A DNA stretch of 64,000 bases from Microbacterium stercoris (lineage in GTDB: Bacteria > Actinomycetota > Actinomycetes > Actinomycetales > Microbacteriaceae): NCBI RefSeq assembly GCF_017592545.1, contig NZ_JAGFOA010000004.1:62001-126000 (forward strand). The letters run 5' to 3'. Below are positions 7,513 to 15,660 of this stretch, in pieces. The translations under genes were made by a program, and so were the position numbers. The notes beneath the pieces are model-generated. The model was not told the DNA's origin, ran no database searches, and saw only the letters and a list, made by a program, of their open reading frames with translations. Every line of letters begins with the position of its first letter. The stretch's first letter is position 1.

Positions 7513-8603
7513 CACAGCTCCTTCTTCCATTCGCCCGAGGTGACGGCCGGCACGAATCCGACGGCCTCGTTCACGTCCAGCATGTATCGGTTCTCCTCGG
7601 CGTTGAAGGTCATCACACTCGGAGAGGTGGGCACGAGCTCGTGCCAGCGGATCAGACCGACGCACTTCACGATGGTGCCGAGGCGGTGGCCGCGGTGCTC
7701 CTTGAGCACGAGCGTGCCGTAGTTCTCGGAGCGGCGGTGGCGGTCGCGTCCGATCACGATCTCGTTGAAGGCGACGATGGCGCCTGTGGGCTCATGGACC
7801 ACGACGGCGACCGCCATGATCTGGCCGGCATCGCGCTTGAGCTTCTCGCGGTATCGGATGCGCTCAGCGTCCCACGTCTCCTCCTCCCACTCGAGTTCAC
7901 CGCTCGGCACGTCGGTCGCCATGCGCGACACGGCGTACGCGTAGCTGTCGACGTACTCGTCGGGGGTGGGGTTCTGCCACCACACGGGACGGTAGTCGGG
8001 GCCGGCCTTCTCGAGGGCTTCGGCGAGCATGCGCTCGGCACGGTCGAGCGAGCTCCCGAACGCGAACACGCTGCAGCGCTCGACCTGGCCGAGCGTGTAG
8101 CCGTGCCGCAGCAGGAGCTGCGTCGACTCGGCATCGCGGGCGATGGATCCGAGGCCGGCGGGCGAGGGAAGCTGCTCGCCGGGGAAACCCGCCGGCAGCA
8201 TGTTGAAGGTGTTGAGCACGGTGCGTCCGTGCGCTCGAGCCAGCTGTTCGGCGTGGCCGAAGAGGGCGTCCTCGATGCCGCAGCCGCGTGCATCCGGATG
8301 CACGTGCACACCGGCGGTGACGTTCTTCTCGCCGTCGCGCTGGTACTCGAACGTGAGCACGCCCACGATGCGGTCGCCGTCGCGGGCGACGTGCGCCTGG
8401 CGATCGGTATACGCCGTGGCGTGCAGCGCGGCGAGCCATTCGGCGGGCTCGCAGTCGAACAGGGTGGTGCCGGTGTCGTGCCGGGTCGAGGCCGTCATGA
8501 CCTCGCCGGCGGCGATGAGGTCGGCCGCGCCTGCGGCGTCCATCGTCGCGGGGACGGCCAGCGCGTCGATGCGCAGGCCGGGGATGTCGATCGTGTCGAA
8601 CAT
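7512..8603 (-). CDS. Two-domain GNAT-family N-acetyltransferase (first of tandem pair)
   Basis: 363 residues, ATG at 8603 with GGAAG about 11 bases upstream. Two GNAT-like halves are visible: the first has HPDARGCGIEDALFGHAEQLA, a typical acetyl-CoA loop region, and the second has TLVLKEHRGHRLGTIVK. Ends FNAEENRYMLDVNEAVGFVPA, as in its paralogue downstream. The stop overlaps the next ATG, so both proteins should be made together. It sits between a small protein of unknown function and the second GNAT gene. Substrate unknown; amino-glycan, peptide or thiol acceptors are all possible for this family. Confidence 0.85.
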   Translation of the reverse strand: MFDTIDIPGLRIDALAVPATMDAAGAADLIAAGEVMTASTRHDTGTTLFDCEPAEWLAALHATAYTDRQAHVARDGDRIVGVLTFEYQRDGEKNVTAGVHVHPDARGCGIEDALFGHAEQLARAHGRTVLNTFNMLPAGFPGEQLPSPAGLGSIARDAESTQLLLRHGYTLGQVERCSVFAFGSSLDRAERMLAEALEKAGPDYRPVWWQNPTPDEYVDSYAYAVSRMATDVPSGELEWEEETWDAERIRYREKLKRDAGQIMAVAVVVHEPTGAIVAFNEIVIGRDRHRRSENYGTLVLKEHRGHRLGTIVKCVGLIRWHELVPTSPSVMTFNAEENRYMLDVNEAVGFVPAVTSGEWKKEL

Positions 8604-8672
8604 GAGTGGTGCTTCCTTAGCGGGGAGTTCGGGCCGGGCGGATTCGTGTCCGCCCGGCCCGGGCGGGATGTG

Positions 8673-9047
8673 TCAGCGGATCTGCTGGCCGAAGAGGCTC
8701 ATGGCGCGAGCCATGTCGAGCTCCATCTGGAGCATCAGGCGCTTGCGCTCGAGGCGGCGTTCGTGCAGTTCCGAGGTGGTGAGCTGCCCGTCTACGGGGC
8801 GCGTGCCCCAGAGCAGCAGCTTGAGACCGAGCCACATGGCCACCCGGTCAGGAAGCGAGGTGCGTGCAATGCGGTTCTGCAGCGACTGCGCTACCTGGGG
8901 CGGACCCGGCGGTTGCGGGGGATGCGACGTGCGCACGGCCTGTGCCTCGGCGAGGTGAGCGTTCATGGTGATGTTCTCCGTGGTCTGGGTGAGTCGATCG
9001 GGGGAGGTGGTGTGGGTGGCGGCGCTGGTGGTGCTGATCGGCGACAT
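8673..9047 (-). CDS. Small conserved-looking protein of unknown function
   Basis: 124 residues from the ATG at 9047, chosen because AGAGGAG lies 6 bases upstream. An internal ATG at 8966 (residue 28) with a weaker GGAG is an alternative that would give 97 residues. The first half is proline/threonine-rich and probably disordered. The middle, RTSLPDRVAMWLGLKLLLWG, is one amphipathic or membrane-associated helix, and the end is a charged helix rich in Arg, Leu and Met (HERRLERKRLMLQMELD). No catalytic motif is visible. It lies between the repeat-peptide gene and the GNAT pair on the same strand, with no terminator seen between them. Confidence 0.65.
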   Translation of the reverse strand: MSPISTTSAATHTTSPDRLTQTTENITMNAHLAEAQAVRTSHPPQPPGPPQVAQSLQNRIARTSLPDRVAMWLGLKLLLWGTRPVDGQLTTSELHERRLERKRLMLQMELDMARAMSLFGQQIR

Positions 9048-9292
9048 GGGTGTCTCCTCTGGTGGGTCCCCGGCGGGGACGTGGATGGATGTGCCCCGAG
9101 AGGGGGCGGGATGCGGATCCTGCGGACGAGGATCCGGTCTGAGGCGACGGCGATCGACGTGATCCGCAGCACGGGGCTGGGATCGCGGATGCCGATCGAC
9201 GCGTCAGCGGATCGGGTGCGCTCGAGGGATGCGGATCCCGGAGACGGATCTCACGGGAGCGCTCTCAGAGGGCAGACGGGTGGCGCGAAGCG

Positions 9293-9421
9293 TCAGCCGA
9301 TGGCGGGTGTACGTCGCGCGGCGCCGGAAAGGGCGTAGCCGAACGCGGGAGTACGCCGCACTGCGACGCCGAACGCAACAAGATCCGAGGCGGTGAATGC
9401 TGGGGTGAGAATGGTGTTCAT
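9293..9421 (-). CDS. 42-residue peptide with a 14-residue internal repeat
   Basis: Short frame starting MNTILTPAFTASDL with a strong ribosome-binding site (GAGGAGGGG) 5-6 bases before the ATG and a good promoter (TTGACG-N18-TACTGT) about 40 bases further up. The C-terminal half is a tandem repeat: RRTPAFG at residues 22-28 and RRTPAIG at 36-42, with a related TPAF at 6-9. The mature character is basic and hydrophobic, with no cysteine and no clear signal peptide. Codon use is normal for the genome. It heads a same-strand series with an unknown protein, two GNATs and cofD. It may be a regulatory, structural or precursor peptide; nothing fixes its function. Confidence 0.6.
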   Translation of the reverse strand: MNTILTPAFTASDLVAFGVAVRRTPAFGYALSGAARRTPAIG

Positions 9422-9461
9422 CGCGCCCCTCCTCTCGAATGTGCGTGGGTCGCGGTTCCTG

Positions 9462-9491
9462 ACAGTAGGGGCAATTCTCAGCCTCCGTCAA
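9462..9491 (-). promoter_or_regulatory. Promoter for the 9421 peptide gene and probably the minus-strand series
   Basis: On the minus strand TTGACG (9491-9486), an 18-base spacer and TACTGT (9467-9462) match the actinobacterial housekeeping consensus. The predicted transcript start near 9455 gives a leader of about 34 bases ending in GAGGAGGGG and the ATG at 9421. It is the best -35/-10 pair noticed in the window. Confidence 0.7.
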
Positions 9492-9597
9492 GGAGCTCCC
9501 GGGCGTGTCGCGAATTCCCGCGTGTGCGATCCGGAGGCGCAGGCCCGGTCCGGTAGCGTGAAATCCGCATGATCACGGGGCCCGGAAAGGAGCGCGG

Positions 9598-12500
9598 ATG
9601 CATCTGAAGAGCCTGACGCTCAAGGGCTTCAAGTCGTTCGCGCAGCCGACGACCTTCGCGCTCGAGCCGGGTGTCACCGCGATCGTGGGCCCCAACGGCT
9701 CCGGCAAGTCGAATGTCGTCGACGCTCTCGCCTGGGTGATGGGGGAGCAAGGAGCAAAGACCCTTCGCGGCGGCAAGATGGAGGACGTCATCTTCGCCGG
9801 CACCGCCACGCGCGGCCCGCTCGGCCGCGCTGAGGTGCAGCTGACGATCGACAACTCCGACGGCGCCCTCCCCATCGAGTACAGCGAGGTGACGATCAGC
9901 CGCACGCTGTTCCGATCCGGATCCAGCGAGTACGCGATCAACGGCGAGTCCTGCCGCCTGCTCGACGTGCAGGAGCTGCTGAGCGACTCGGGCCTCGGGC
10001 GGGAGATGCACGTGATCGTCGGCCAGGGCCGGCTCGACGCCGTGCTCCAGGCCACCCCCGAGGATCGGCGCGGCTTCATCGAGGAGGCGGCCGGCATCCT
10101 CAAGCACCGCAGGCGCAAGGAGAAGACGCTCCGCAAGCTCGAGGCGATGGAGGCCAACCTCACACGCCTCAGTGATCTGGCGGGAGAGATACGCCGACAG
10201 CTCAAGCCCCTCGGCAAACAGGCCGAGATCGCCCGCGAGGCGCAGACGATCGCCGCCGTCGTGCGCGATGCGAAGGCGCGACTGCTCGCCGACGAGGTGG
10301 TGCAGCTGCGCAACGCGCTCGCCGACCACGCGCGCAGCGAGCAGGAGCGCAACACCGAGCGCATGGTGCTGCAGGACGAGGTCGACAGGGTGCGTGCGCG
10401 GATCGCGCACCTGGAACGCGAGCAGAACGCCGAGGCCGTCGATGAGGCGCGCGGGGTGGCCTTCGGCCTCGAGCAGGTGCAGGAGCGCCTGCGGGGCCTG
10501 TACACGCTCGCCAACCAGAAGCTCGCCCTGCTGGGGGCGGACGACGATCCGAGCGCGGGGGCCATCACCGTCTCCCAATCGCGGATCGACGCGGCGCGCG
10601 AGGAGATCACGCGGCTGTCCGACAGTGTCGGCAGCGCTCAGGATGCCGCGCAGGACGCGTCGCGCTTGGTCGCGAAGGCGCGCGCGGAGCTCGATGCCCT
10701 GGACGCCGAGATCGCGGAGCAGAGCGCACTCGTCTCGCAGCACGACATGAGGCTCGCCGCGCTGCGGGGTGCCGCGGACGCCGCGCAGTCGGCCCTCGCC
10801 GCGGTGCGCGGTGGCGTGCTCCGCCAGCAGAACGCGCTCGACGCGGCCGACCAGCGACGCATCGAGGCCGCAGAGGAGTTGGAGCGGATCGATCCGGCTG
10901 AGACCTCGCCGGAGGGATCCGCCGCCGAGCATCAGGCCGCCTATGAGGCGGCGCAGCGCGAGACGTCCGATGCCGAAGCCGAGCTGGAGCGCATCCGCGA
11001 GGCGCACCGCACGGCGGAGCGTGAGGGCGATGCGCTGACCGCCAAGGTCGCCGCGCTGTCGAGCATGCTCGACGTGAAGAACGGGGCCGCGTCTCTGATC
11101 GCGCGGGGCGGCGCGGGCGTGCGCGGCCTCGTGGGCGACGCGGTGCAGGTGGATGCGGGCTTCGAGGCCGCGATCGCCGCCGTGCTCGGGCCGCTCGCGG
11201 AGGGTGTGCTCGTCGACTCACGCGCCGCGGCGTTCGGCGTCGCCGCGGAGGCGGGTGAGTTCGGTGTCGTCGACATCGTCATCGCGGATCCTGAGGGAGC
11301 GGCCGGTGCGCTGCCGGCGGTCGCGGGGGTCGTCGCCGCCGGATCGGTCGTGCGCGCGCCGGAGGGCGTGCTGCGGATCCTCGCGCACGTCGCGGTCGCG
11401 GAGGATCTGGAGTCGGCGCGTGCGGTCTTCGAGGCCGCCCCTGAAACGGCTCTCACGATCGTCACGCGCGCCGGCGAGGTGTGCACCGCTCAGACCGTGC
11501 GCGCCGGCACGGGCGAGCGTTCACGGATCGAGCTTCAAGCCGAGCGCGACGGCGCCGCCGAGCGCCTCACGGACGTGCGCGCTCAGGTCGACGAGCTCAC
11601 GGTGCTGCGCGCCGAGGCGAACGAGCGTCTGCAGACCGCGCGTCGTGTGGCCAAGGAGGCGCTCCAGCTCCTGCGCGAGCACGACGCGCGCCTCGCGCAG
11701 CACGCCGAGCACCTCAACAAGGCGACGGTGCGCCACGAGGCCGCGGTCGCCGAGTGCGAACGCCTCGAAGCGGGCCTCGCCCAGGCGCAGGGCGCGGTCG
11801 CCGACGCCGAGGCGAAGGCCCAGGCCGCGACTCGGGACCTCGAGACCGCGCTCGAGACGCCGCGTCCGATCCTGGATGCGTCCTCGCGAGATGCGTATGT
11901 CGCCGCGCTCGATGCCGCGCGCGAACAGGAGATGCGGGCGCGCCTCGAGGTCGAGACCCTGCGTGAGCGCGTGCGCTCGGCCGAAGCGCGCGCCGTCGGG
12001 CTGGAACGCCAGCGCGAGCGCGAGCGCGAGGCCGCCGAGGCGGCCGCCCGACGTGCGGTGATCCGTCGTCGTCAGCGGGAGATCGCGGAGGCCGTCGCCG
12101 CCGAGCTGCCTCTTGTGCTCGATTCGGTCGACCGGTCGGTGACCGAGGCTCGGATGGCGCTGGCCGAGGCCGAGGCCGCGCGCGCGGCGGTGACGGCCGA
12201 GCTGCGTGAGCTGCGCGGGCGCGAGTCGGGTCTGCGAGAGAGACTCAGCGGACTGACCGAGAGCGTGCACGGCCTCGAGCTGCAGATCCACGAGAAGAAG
12301 GTGCACATCACCAGCCTGCTTGAGCGCGTCGCGAGCGAGCTCGGTCTGAACGAGGAGATCCTCGTTGCGGAATACGGGCCCGATCAGCCCGTTCCTCGCG
12401 ATGCGTCCGAGGTGGCCGAGCAGGATTCCGACCCGCATGCCGCAGAGGGTATGATCGCGACGATCCGCTACGACCGTCGGATGCAGGAGCGCAGGCTCAA

Positions 12501-13161
12501 GGACGCCGAGCGCAAGCTCAGTCAGCTGGGCCGGGTCAATCCGCTGGCGCTGGAGGAGTTCGCCGCGCTCGAACAGCGCCATAAGTTCCTGACCGAGCAA
12601 CTCGATGATCTCGTCAGCACCCGCCGGGATCTGATGACGATCATCGCCGACCTCGACGAGCGCATGCAGGTGATCTTCGCCGCCGCCTTCGAGGACACGA
12701 AGGCGGCGTTCACCGAGGTGTTCCCGATCCTCTTCCCCGGCGGGACGGGGTCGATCACCCTCACCAACCCCGACGACATGCTCACGACGGGGATCGAGGT
12801 CTCTGTGCGGCCGGTCGGCAAGAAGATCGAGCGCCTCTCCCTGCTCTCCGGTGGCGAGCGGTCCCTCGCGGCCGTGGCCTTCCTGACGGCGATCTTCACG
12901 GCCCGCCCGAGCCCGTTCTACATCCTCGACGAGGTCGAGGCCGCACTCGACGACGCCAATCTCGGCCGCCTGCTCGGCGTCTTCGAGAAGCTGCGTGTCT
13001 CGAGCCAGCTGCTCGTCATCACCCACCAGAAGCGCACGATGGAGATCGCCGACGCCCTCTATGGCGTCTCGATGCGGCAGGACGGCGTCTCCGCGGTCGT
13101 CGGGCAGCGCATCACCGATCGCGGCCAGGCCGAGCGGCTCGCCGAGGAGATCGCCTCGTGA
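9598..13161 (+). CDS. smc: Chromosome segregation protein SMC
   Basis: 1187 residues, the full length of the family. The N-terminal Walker A is GPNGSGKS (31-38). The hinge lies around residues 507-660 (GVRGLVGDAVQVD) between two long Ala/Glu/Arg-rich coiled coils. The C-terminal ABC signature is LSGGERS near 1083 and Walker B is YILDEVEAALDD near 1108. As the ring-shaped ATPase of the condensin complex it compacts and segregates the nucleoid, working with ScpA/ScpB, which are not in this window. The start has AAAGGAG upstream, and TAGCGT at 9555-9560 is a plausible -10. The last codons overlap the next gene by GTGA, so the downstream methyltransferase is translationally coupled. Confidence 0.97.
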   Translation: MHLKSLTLKGFKSFAQPTTFALEPGVTAIVGPNGSGKSNVVDALAWVMGEQGAKTLRGGKMEDVIFAGTATRGPLGRAEVQLTIDNSDGALPIEYSEVTISRTLFRSGSSEYAINGESCRLLDVQELLSDSGLGREMHVIVGQGRLDAVLQATPEDRRGFIEEAAGILKHRRRKEKTLRKLEAMEANLTRLSDLAGEIRRQLKPLGKQAEIAREAQTIAAVVRDAKARLLADEVVQLRNALADHARSEQERNTERMVLQDEVDRVRARIAHLEREQNAEAVDEARGVAFGLEQVQERLRGLYTLANQKLALLGADDDPSAGAITVSQSRIDAAREEITRLSDSVGSAQDAAQDASRLVAKARAELDALDAEIAEQSALVSQHDMRLAALRGAADAAQSALAAVRGGVLRQQNALDAADQRRIEAAEELERIDPAETSPEGSAAEHQAAYEAAQRETSDAEAELERIREAHRTAEREGDALTAKVAALSSMLDVKNGAASLIARGGAGVRGLVGDAVQVDAGFEAAIAAVLGPLAEGVLVDSRAAAFGVAAEAGEFGVVDIVIADPEGAAGALPAVAGVVAAGSVVRAPEGVLRILAHVAVAEDLESARAVFEAAPETALTIVTRAGEVCTAQTVRAGTGERSRIELQAERDGAAERLTDVRAQVDELTVLRAEANERLQTARRVAKEALQLLREHDARLAQHAEHLNKATVRHEAAVAECERLEAGLAQAQGAVADAEAKAQAATRDLETALETPRPILDASSRDAYVAALDAAREQEMRARLEVETLRERVRSAEARAVGLERQREREREAAEAAARRAVIRRRQREIAEAVAAELPLVLDSVDRSVTEARMALAEAEAARAAVTAELRELRGRESGLRERLSGLTESVHGLELQIHEKKVHITSLLERVASELGLNEEILVAEYGPDQPVPRDASEVAEQDSDPHAAEGMIATIRYDRRMQERRLKDAERKLSQLGRVNPLALEEFAALEQRHKFLTEQLDDLVSTRRDLMTIIADLDERMQVIFAAAFEDTKAAFTEVFPILFPGGTGSITLTNPDDMLTTGIEVSVRPVGKKIERLSLLSGGERSLAAVAFLTAIFTARPSPFYILDEVEAALDDANLGRLLGVFEKLRVSSQLLVITHQKRTMEIADALYGVSMRQDGVSAVVGQRITDRGQAERLAEEIAS

Positions 13162-14285
13162 GCACCGCCGCCTCCGCCGTCGACGCGTTCGACGGGCTGG
13201 CTGCCCGGCTGCGTCGCCGCCCCGACATCGAGGCACACGATCTCGTCGCCGCCGACGCGAGCGACCGCCTGATCCTGGCGGAGGCCGGCGAGCTGCGCGG
13301 CACGGTCGCGGTGATCGGCGACCGCTATGGCGCGCTCACCCTCTCCCTGCTCGCGTCGGATCCGGATCTGCGGGTGCGCGTGCATCAGGACGCGCTCACG
13401 GGGGAGCGCGCGCTCGCGCTCAATGCGGCGGAGCTCGGTCTCCCGCTGGATCGCGTGAGCTGGCACGACCTCGACGCGGCGCTCCTGGAGGACGCCGACA
13501 CGGCCCTGCTCCAGCTGCCGCGTTCGCTCGACGCGCTCGACGAGATCGCGGGCCTCGTCTCGGGCGCCGGCGGGCGACTCGTCGCCGGAGGCCGCATCAA
13601 GCACATGAGTCTGGGCATGAACGACGTGCTCAGCCGCCACTTCGCACGTGTCGATGTGAGCCGCGCGGCGAGCAAGTCACGCGTGCTGCAGGGGAGCGAG
13701 CCGCGCGCGGGCACGGCCGGCGTCTGGCCGCGTTGTGAGCGGCACGTCGACCTCGGGCTCATCGTCTGCGCGCACGGCGCCGCGTTCGCCGGCACGTCGA
13801 TCGACATCGGCACGCGCTTTCTGCTCTCGTTCCTGCCGGATCTCCCCGCCGCGGCCGTCGGGATCGACCTCGCGTGCGGCACGGGCGTGCTCGCGACGAT
13901 GCTCGCGAAGGCGCAGCCGGGCATCCGGGTGATCGCGTCGGACCAGTCGGCGGCTGCCGTGTCCTCTGCCCGCGCGACCGCGGAGGCGAACGGCGTGGCC
14001 GATCGGGTCGCGGTTGTGCGCGACGACGGCCTGGGAGCCCAACCGGACGCGTCCGCTGACCTGATCCTGCTGAACCCGCCGTTTCATTCGGGCGCGGCCG
14101 TGACCGAGGAGATCGCCCCGCGGATGTTCGCCGACGCCGCGCGCGTGCTGCGCCCGGGAGGCGAGCTGTGGGTCGTGTTCAACTCGCACCTCGGCTACCG
14201 CCCGATCCTCGAGCGCGCCGTGGGGAAGACACATCAGGCCGGCCGCAATGCCAAGTTCACGGTGACGGTCTCGACGCGCCGATAA
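13158..14285 (+). CDS. RsmC/RlmG-like class I SAM methyltransferase
   Basis: 375 residues with a GTG start in a GTGA overlap with smc. The two-half layout fits RsmC/RlmG: a degenerate N-terminal MTase-like domain (VAVIGDRYGALTLSLLA) and a catalytic C-terminal domain. The latter has motif I GIDLACGTGVLATMLAKA (about 234-250) and the amino-methyltransferase motif NPPFHSG (306-312). These enzymes methylate N2 of guanine in 16S or 23S rRNA in the cytosol. Which rRNA position is modified cannot be decided here. Coupling to smc is unusual functionally and may only reflect gene packing. It converges on glgA. Confidence 0.85.
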   Translation: MSTAASAVDAFDGLAARLRRRPDIEAHDLVAADASDRLILAEAGELRGTVAVIGDRYGALTLSLLASDPDLRVRVHQDALTGERALALNAAELGLPLDRVSWHDLDAALLEDADTALLQLPRSLDALDEIAGLVSGAGGRLVAGGRIKHMSLGMNDVLSRHFARVDVSRAASKSRVLQGSEPRAGTAGVWPRCERHVDLGLIVCAHGAAFAGTSIDIGTRFLLSFLPDLPAAAVGIDLACGTGVLATMLAKAQPGIRVIASDQSAAAVSSARATAEANGVADRVAVVRDDGLGAQPDASADLILLNPPFHSGAAVTEEIAPRMFADAARVLRPGGELWVVFNSHLGYRPILERAVGKTHQAGRNAKFTVTVSTRR

Positions 14286-14302
14286 CCGGCCAGGCGAATG
14301 GA

Positions 14303-15508
14303 TCAGCGGGGGTCGGCGAGCACCTCGTCGTAGAGGGCCCGCGTGCGCTCGGCGATCGCCAGCCAGGAGAACTCGCGTTCGGCGCGAAGGCGACCCGCTT
14401 CGCCCCACGCGCGGGCCCGGTCCGGATCCGAGACCATGTCGGCCAGGGCCTCCGCGAGATCGTGGACGAACCTCTCCGGGTCCGTCGGGGTGCCCGTTCC
14501 GTCCTGCAGCTGATGGAGCGGCACGATCGTGCCGGTCACGCCGTGGGCCACGACCTCAGGAATGCCGCCCGTCGAGGTGCCGACCACCGGTGCGCCGCAG
14601 GCCATGGCCTCGAGGTTGACGATGCCCAGCGGCTCGTAGACGGAGGGGCACACAAAAGTCGTCGCGTGGCTCAGCAGCACGCAGAGCTCGTGACGGGGGA
14701 GGTGGCGGTCGATCCAGACCACGCCCTCGCGGGTCTCACGCAGCTCGGCCACGAGGCCCTCGACCTCGGCCATGATCTCCGGGGTGTCGGGGGCGCCCGC
14801 GCACAGCACCAGCTGCACATCGGGCGGAAGCAGGCGGGCGGCGCGCAGCAGATAGGGGAGACCCTTCTGGCGCGTGATGCGTCCCACGAACACGACGGAC
14901 GGGCGATCGGGATCGAGGCCGAGCACGCGCGCCGTGTCCGGATCCTCGACGCGCGTCCAGGAGGTGAGGTCGATGCCGTTGTAGACCACCTTGACGCGCT
15001 CCGGCTCGAGATCGGGGTAGACGCGCAGCAGGTCGCGGCGCATACCCTCGCTGACCGCGACCACCGCGTCGGCGGAGGTCAGGGCATCGCGCTCGATCCA
15101 GCTCGAGAGGCGGTAGCCGCCGCCGAGCTGCTCGGCCTTCCAGGGGCGCAGCGGCTCGAGGCTGTGCGCGGTGGCGACGTGCGGGATGCCGTACAGCATC
15201 TTCGCGACGTGGCCCGCGAAGTTGGCGTACCAGGTGTGCGAGTGCACGAGATCGGCACCCTGCGCGTCGGCCGCGATCGCGAGGTCGACGCCCATCGTCT
15301 GCAGCGCGCCGTTCGCGTGCGTCAGATCCGCGGGCACGCTGTAGGCGGTGGCGCCCTGCTCCTCGCGCGGGGCCCCGAAGGCGCGCACCTGGACGTCGAG
15401 ATCGGCGCCGCCGGTGCGCCGAAGCGCCTTCACGAGCTCGGCGACGTGCACACCGGCGCCCCCGTAGATCTCCGGCGGATATTCACGGGTGAGCAGGTCG
15501 ACGCGCAT
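14303..15508 (-). CDS. glgA: Glycogen synthase / maltose-1-phosphate synthase, corynebacterial GT4 type
   Basis: 401 residues. GT4 glycosyltransferase with the N-terminal YPPEIYGGAGVHVAEL acceptor loop, FVGRITRQKGLPYLL, and the C-terminal donor motif YEPLGIVNLEAMACGAPVV. It belongs to the short actinobacterial GlgA/GlgM group, which uses ADP-glucose made by GlgC to extend glucan or to form maltose-1-phosphate; sequence alone does not separate the two activities. The minus-strand -10 TAGGTT (15520-15515) is exactly six bases before the ATG, so the mRNA is probably leaderless. It is divergent from glgC, the gene for its substrate-making enzyme. Confidence 0.93.
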   Translation of the reverse strand: MRVDLLTREYPPEIYGGAGVHVAELVKALRRTGGADLDVQVRAFGAPREEQGATAYSVPADLTHANGALQTMGVDLAIAADAQGADLVHSHTWYANFAGHVAKMLYGIPHVATAHSLEPLRPWKAEQLGGGYRLSSWIERDALTSADAVVAVSEGMRRDLLRVYPDLEPERVKVVYNGIDLTSWTRVEDPDTARVLGLDPDRPSVVFVGRITRQKGLPYLLRAARLLPPDVQLVLCAGAPDTPEIMAEVEGLVAELRETREGVVWIDRHLPRHELCVLLSHATTFVCPSVYEPLGIVNLEAMACGAPVVGTSTGGIPEVVAHGVTGTIVPLHQLQDGTGTPTDPERFVHDLAEALADMVSDPDRARAWGEAGRLRAEREFSWLAIAERTRALYDEVLADPR

Positions 15509-15514
15509 GAGGTC

Positions 15515-15520
15515 AACCTA
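15515..15520 (-). promoter_or_regulatory. -10 element of glgA (leaderless start)
   Basis: TAGGTT on the minus strand, six bases before the glgA ATG at 15508; fits TANNNT with transcription starting at or beside the initiation codon. Confidence 0.55.
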
Positions 15521-15641
15521 GCGCGGGCGCAAGTCACCGCGCACCCGTGGGGAGGGCGTTCCGGGCTTTGCGGGAGGCGGGCTGAACTGCCCGGACGGCG
15601 CGCAGGAGATGACCCGAAACGGTCCACACGACGCGGTCGAA

Positions 15642-15655
15642 TGACACTAGTGTCA
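15642..15655. promoter_or_regulatory. 14-bp perfect palindrome over the glgC -10
   Basis: TGACACTAGTGTCA is perfectly symmetric. It contains TAGTGT (15648-15653), a TANNNT -10 whose end is seven bases before the glgC ATG. A protein bound here would block the promoter, so a repressor operator is likely; the regulator is not identified. Confidence 0.6.
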
Positions 15656-15660
15656 GCCTT

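Noticed and set aside
9293..9421. Classifying the 42-residue peptide as a RiPP precursor
   Set aside because: No YcaO, lanthionine or radical-SAM maturase is adjacent and there is no leader/core boundary; kept as a peptide of unknown role.
11521..13236. Long open frame of 571 codons on the minus strand opposite smc
   Set aside because: Arg/Leu/Asp-biased translation typical of antisense frames in GC-rich genes; no motif, and smc on the other strand is certain. The same holds for other long antisense frames over the ABC, nirB and nasA genes.
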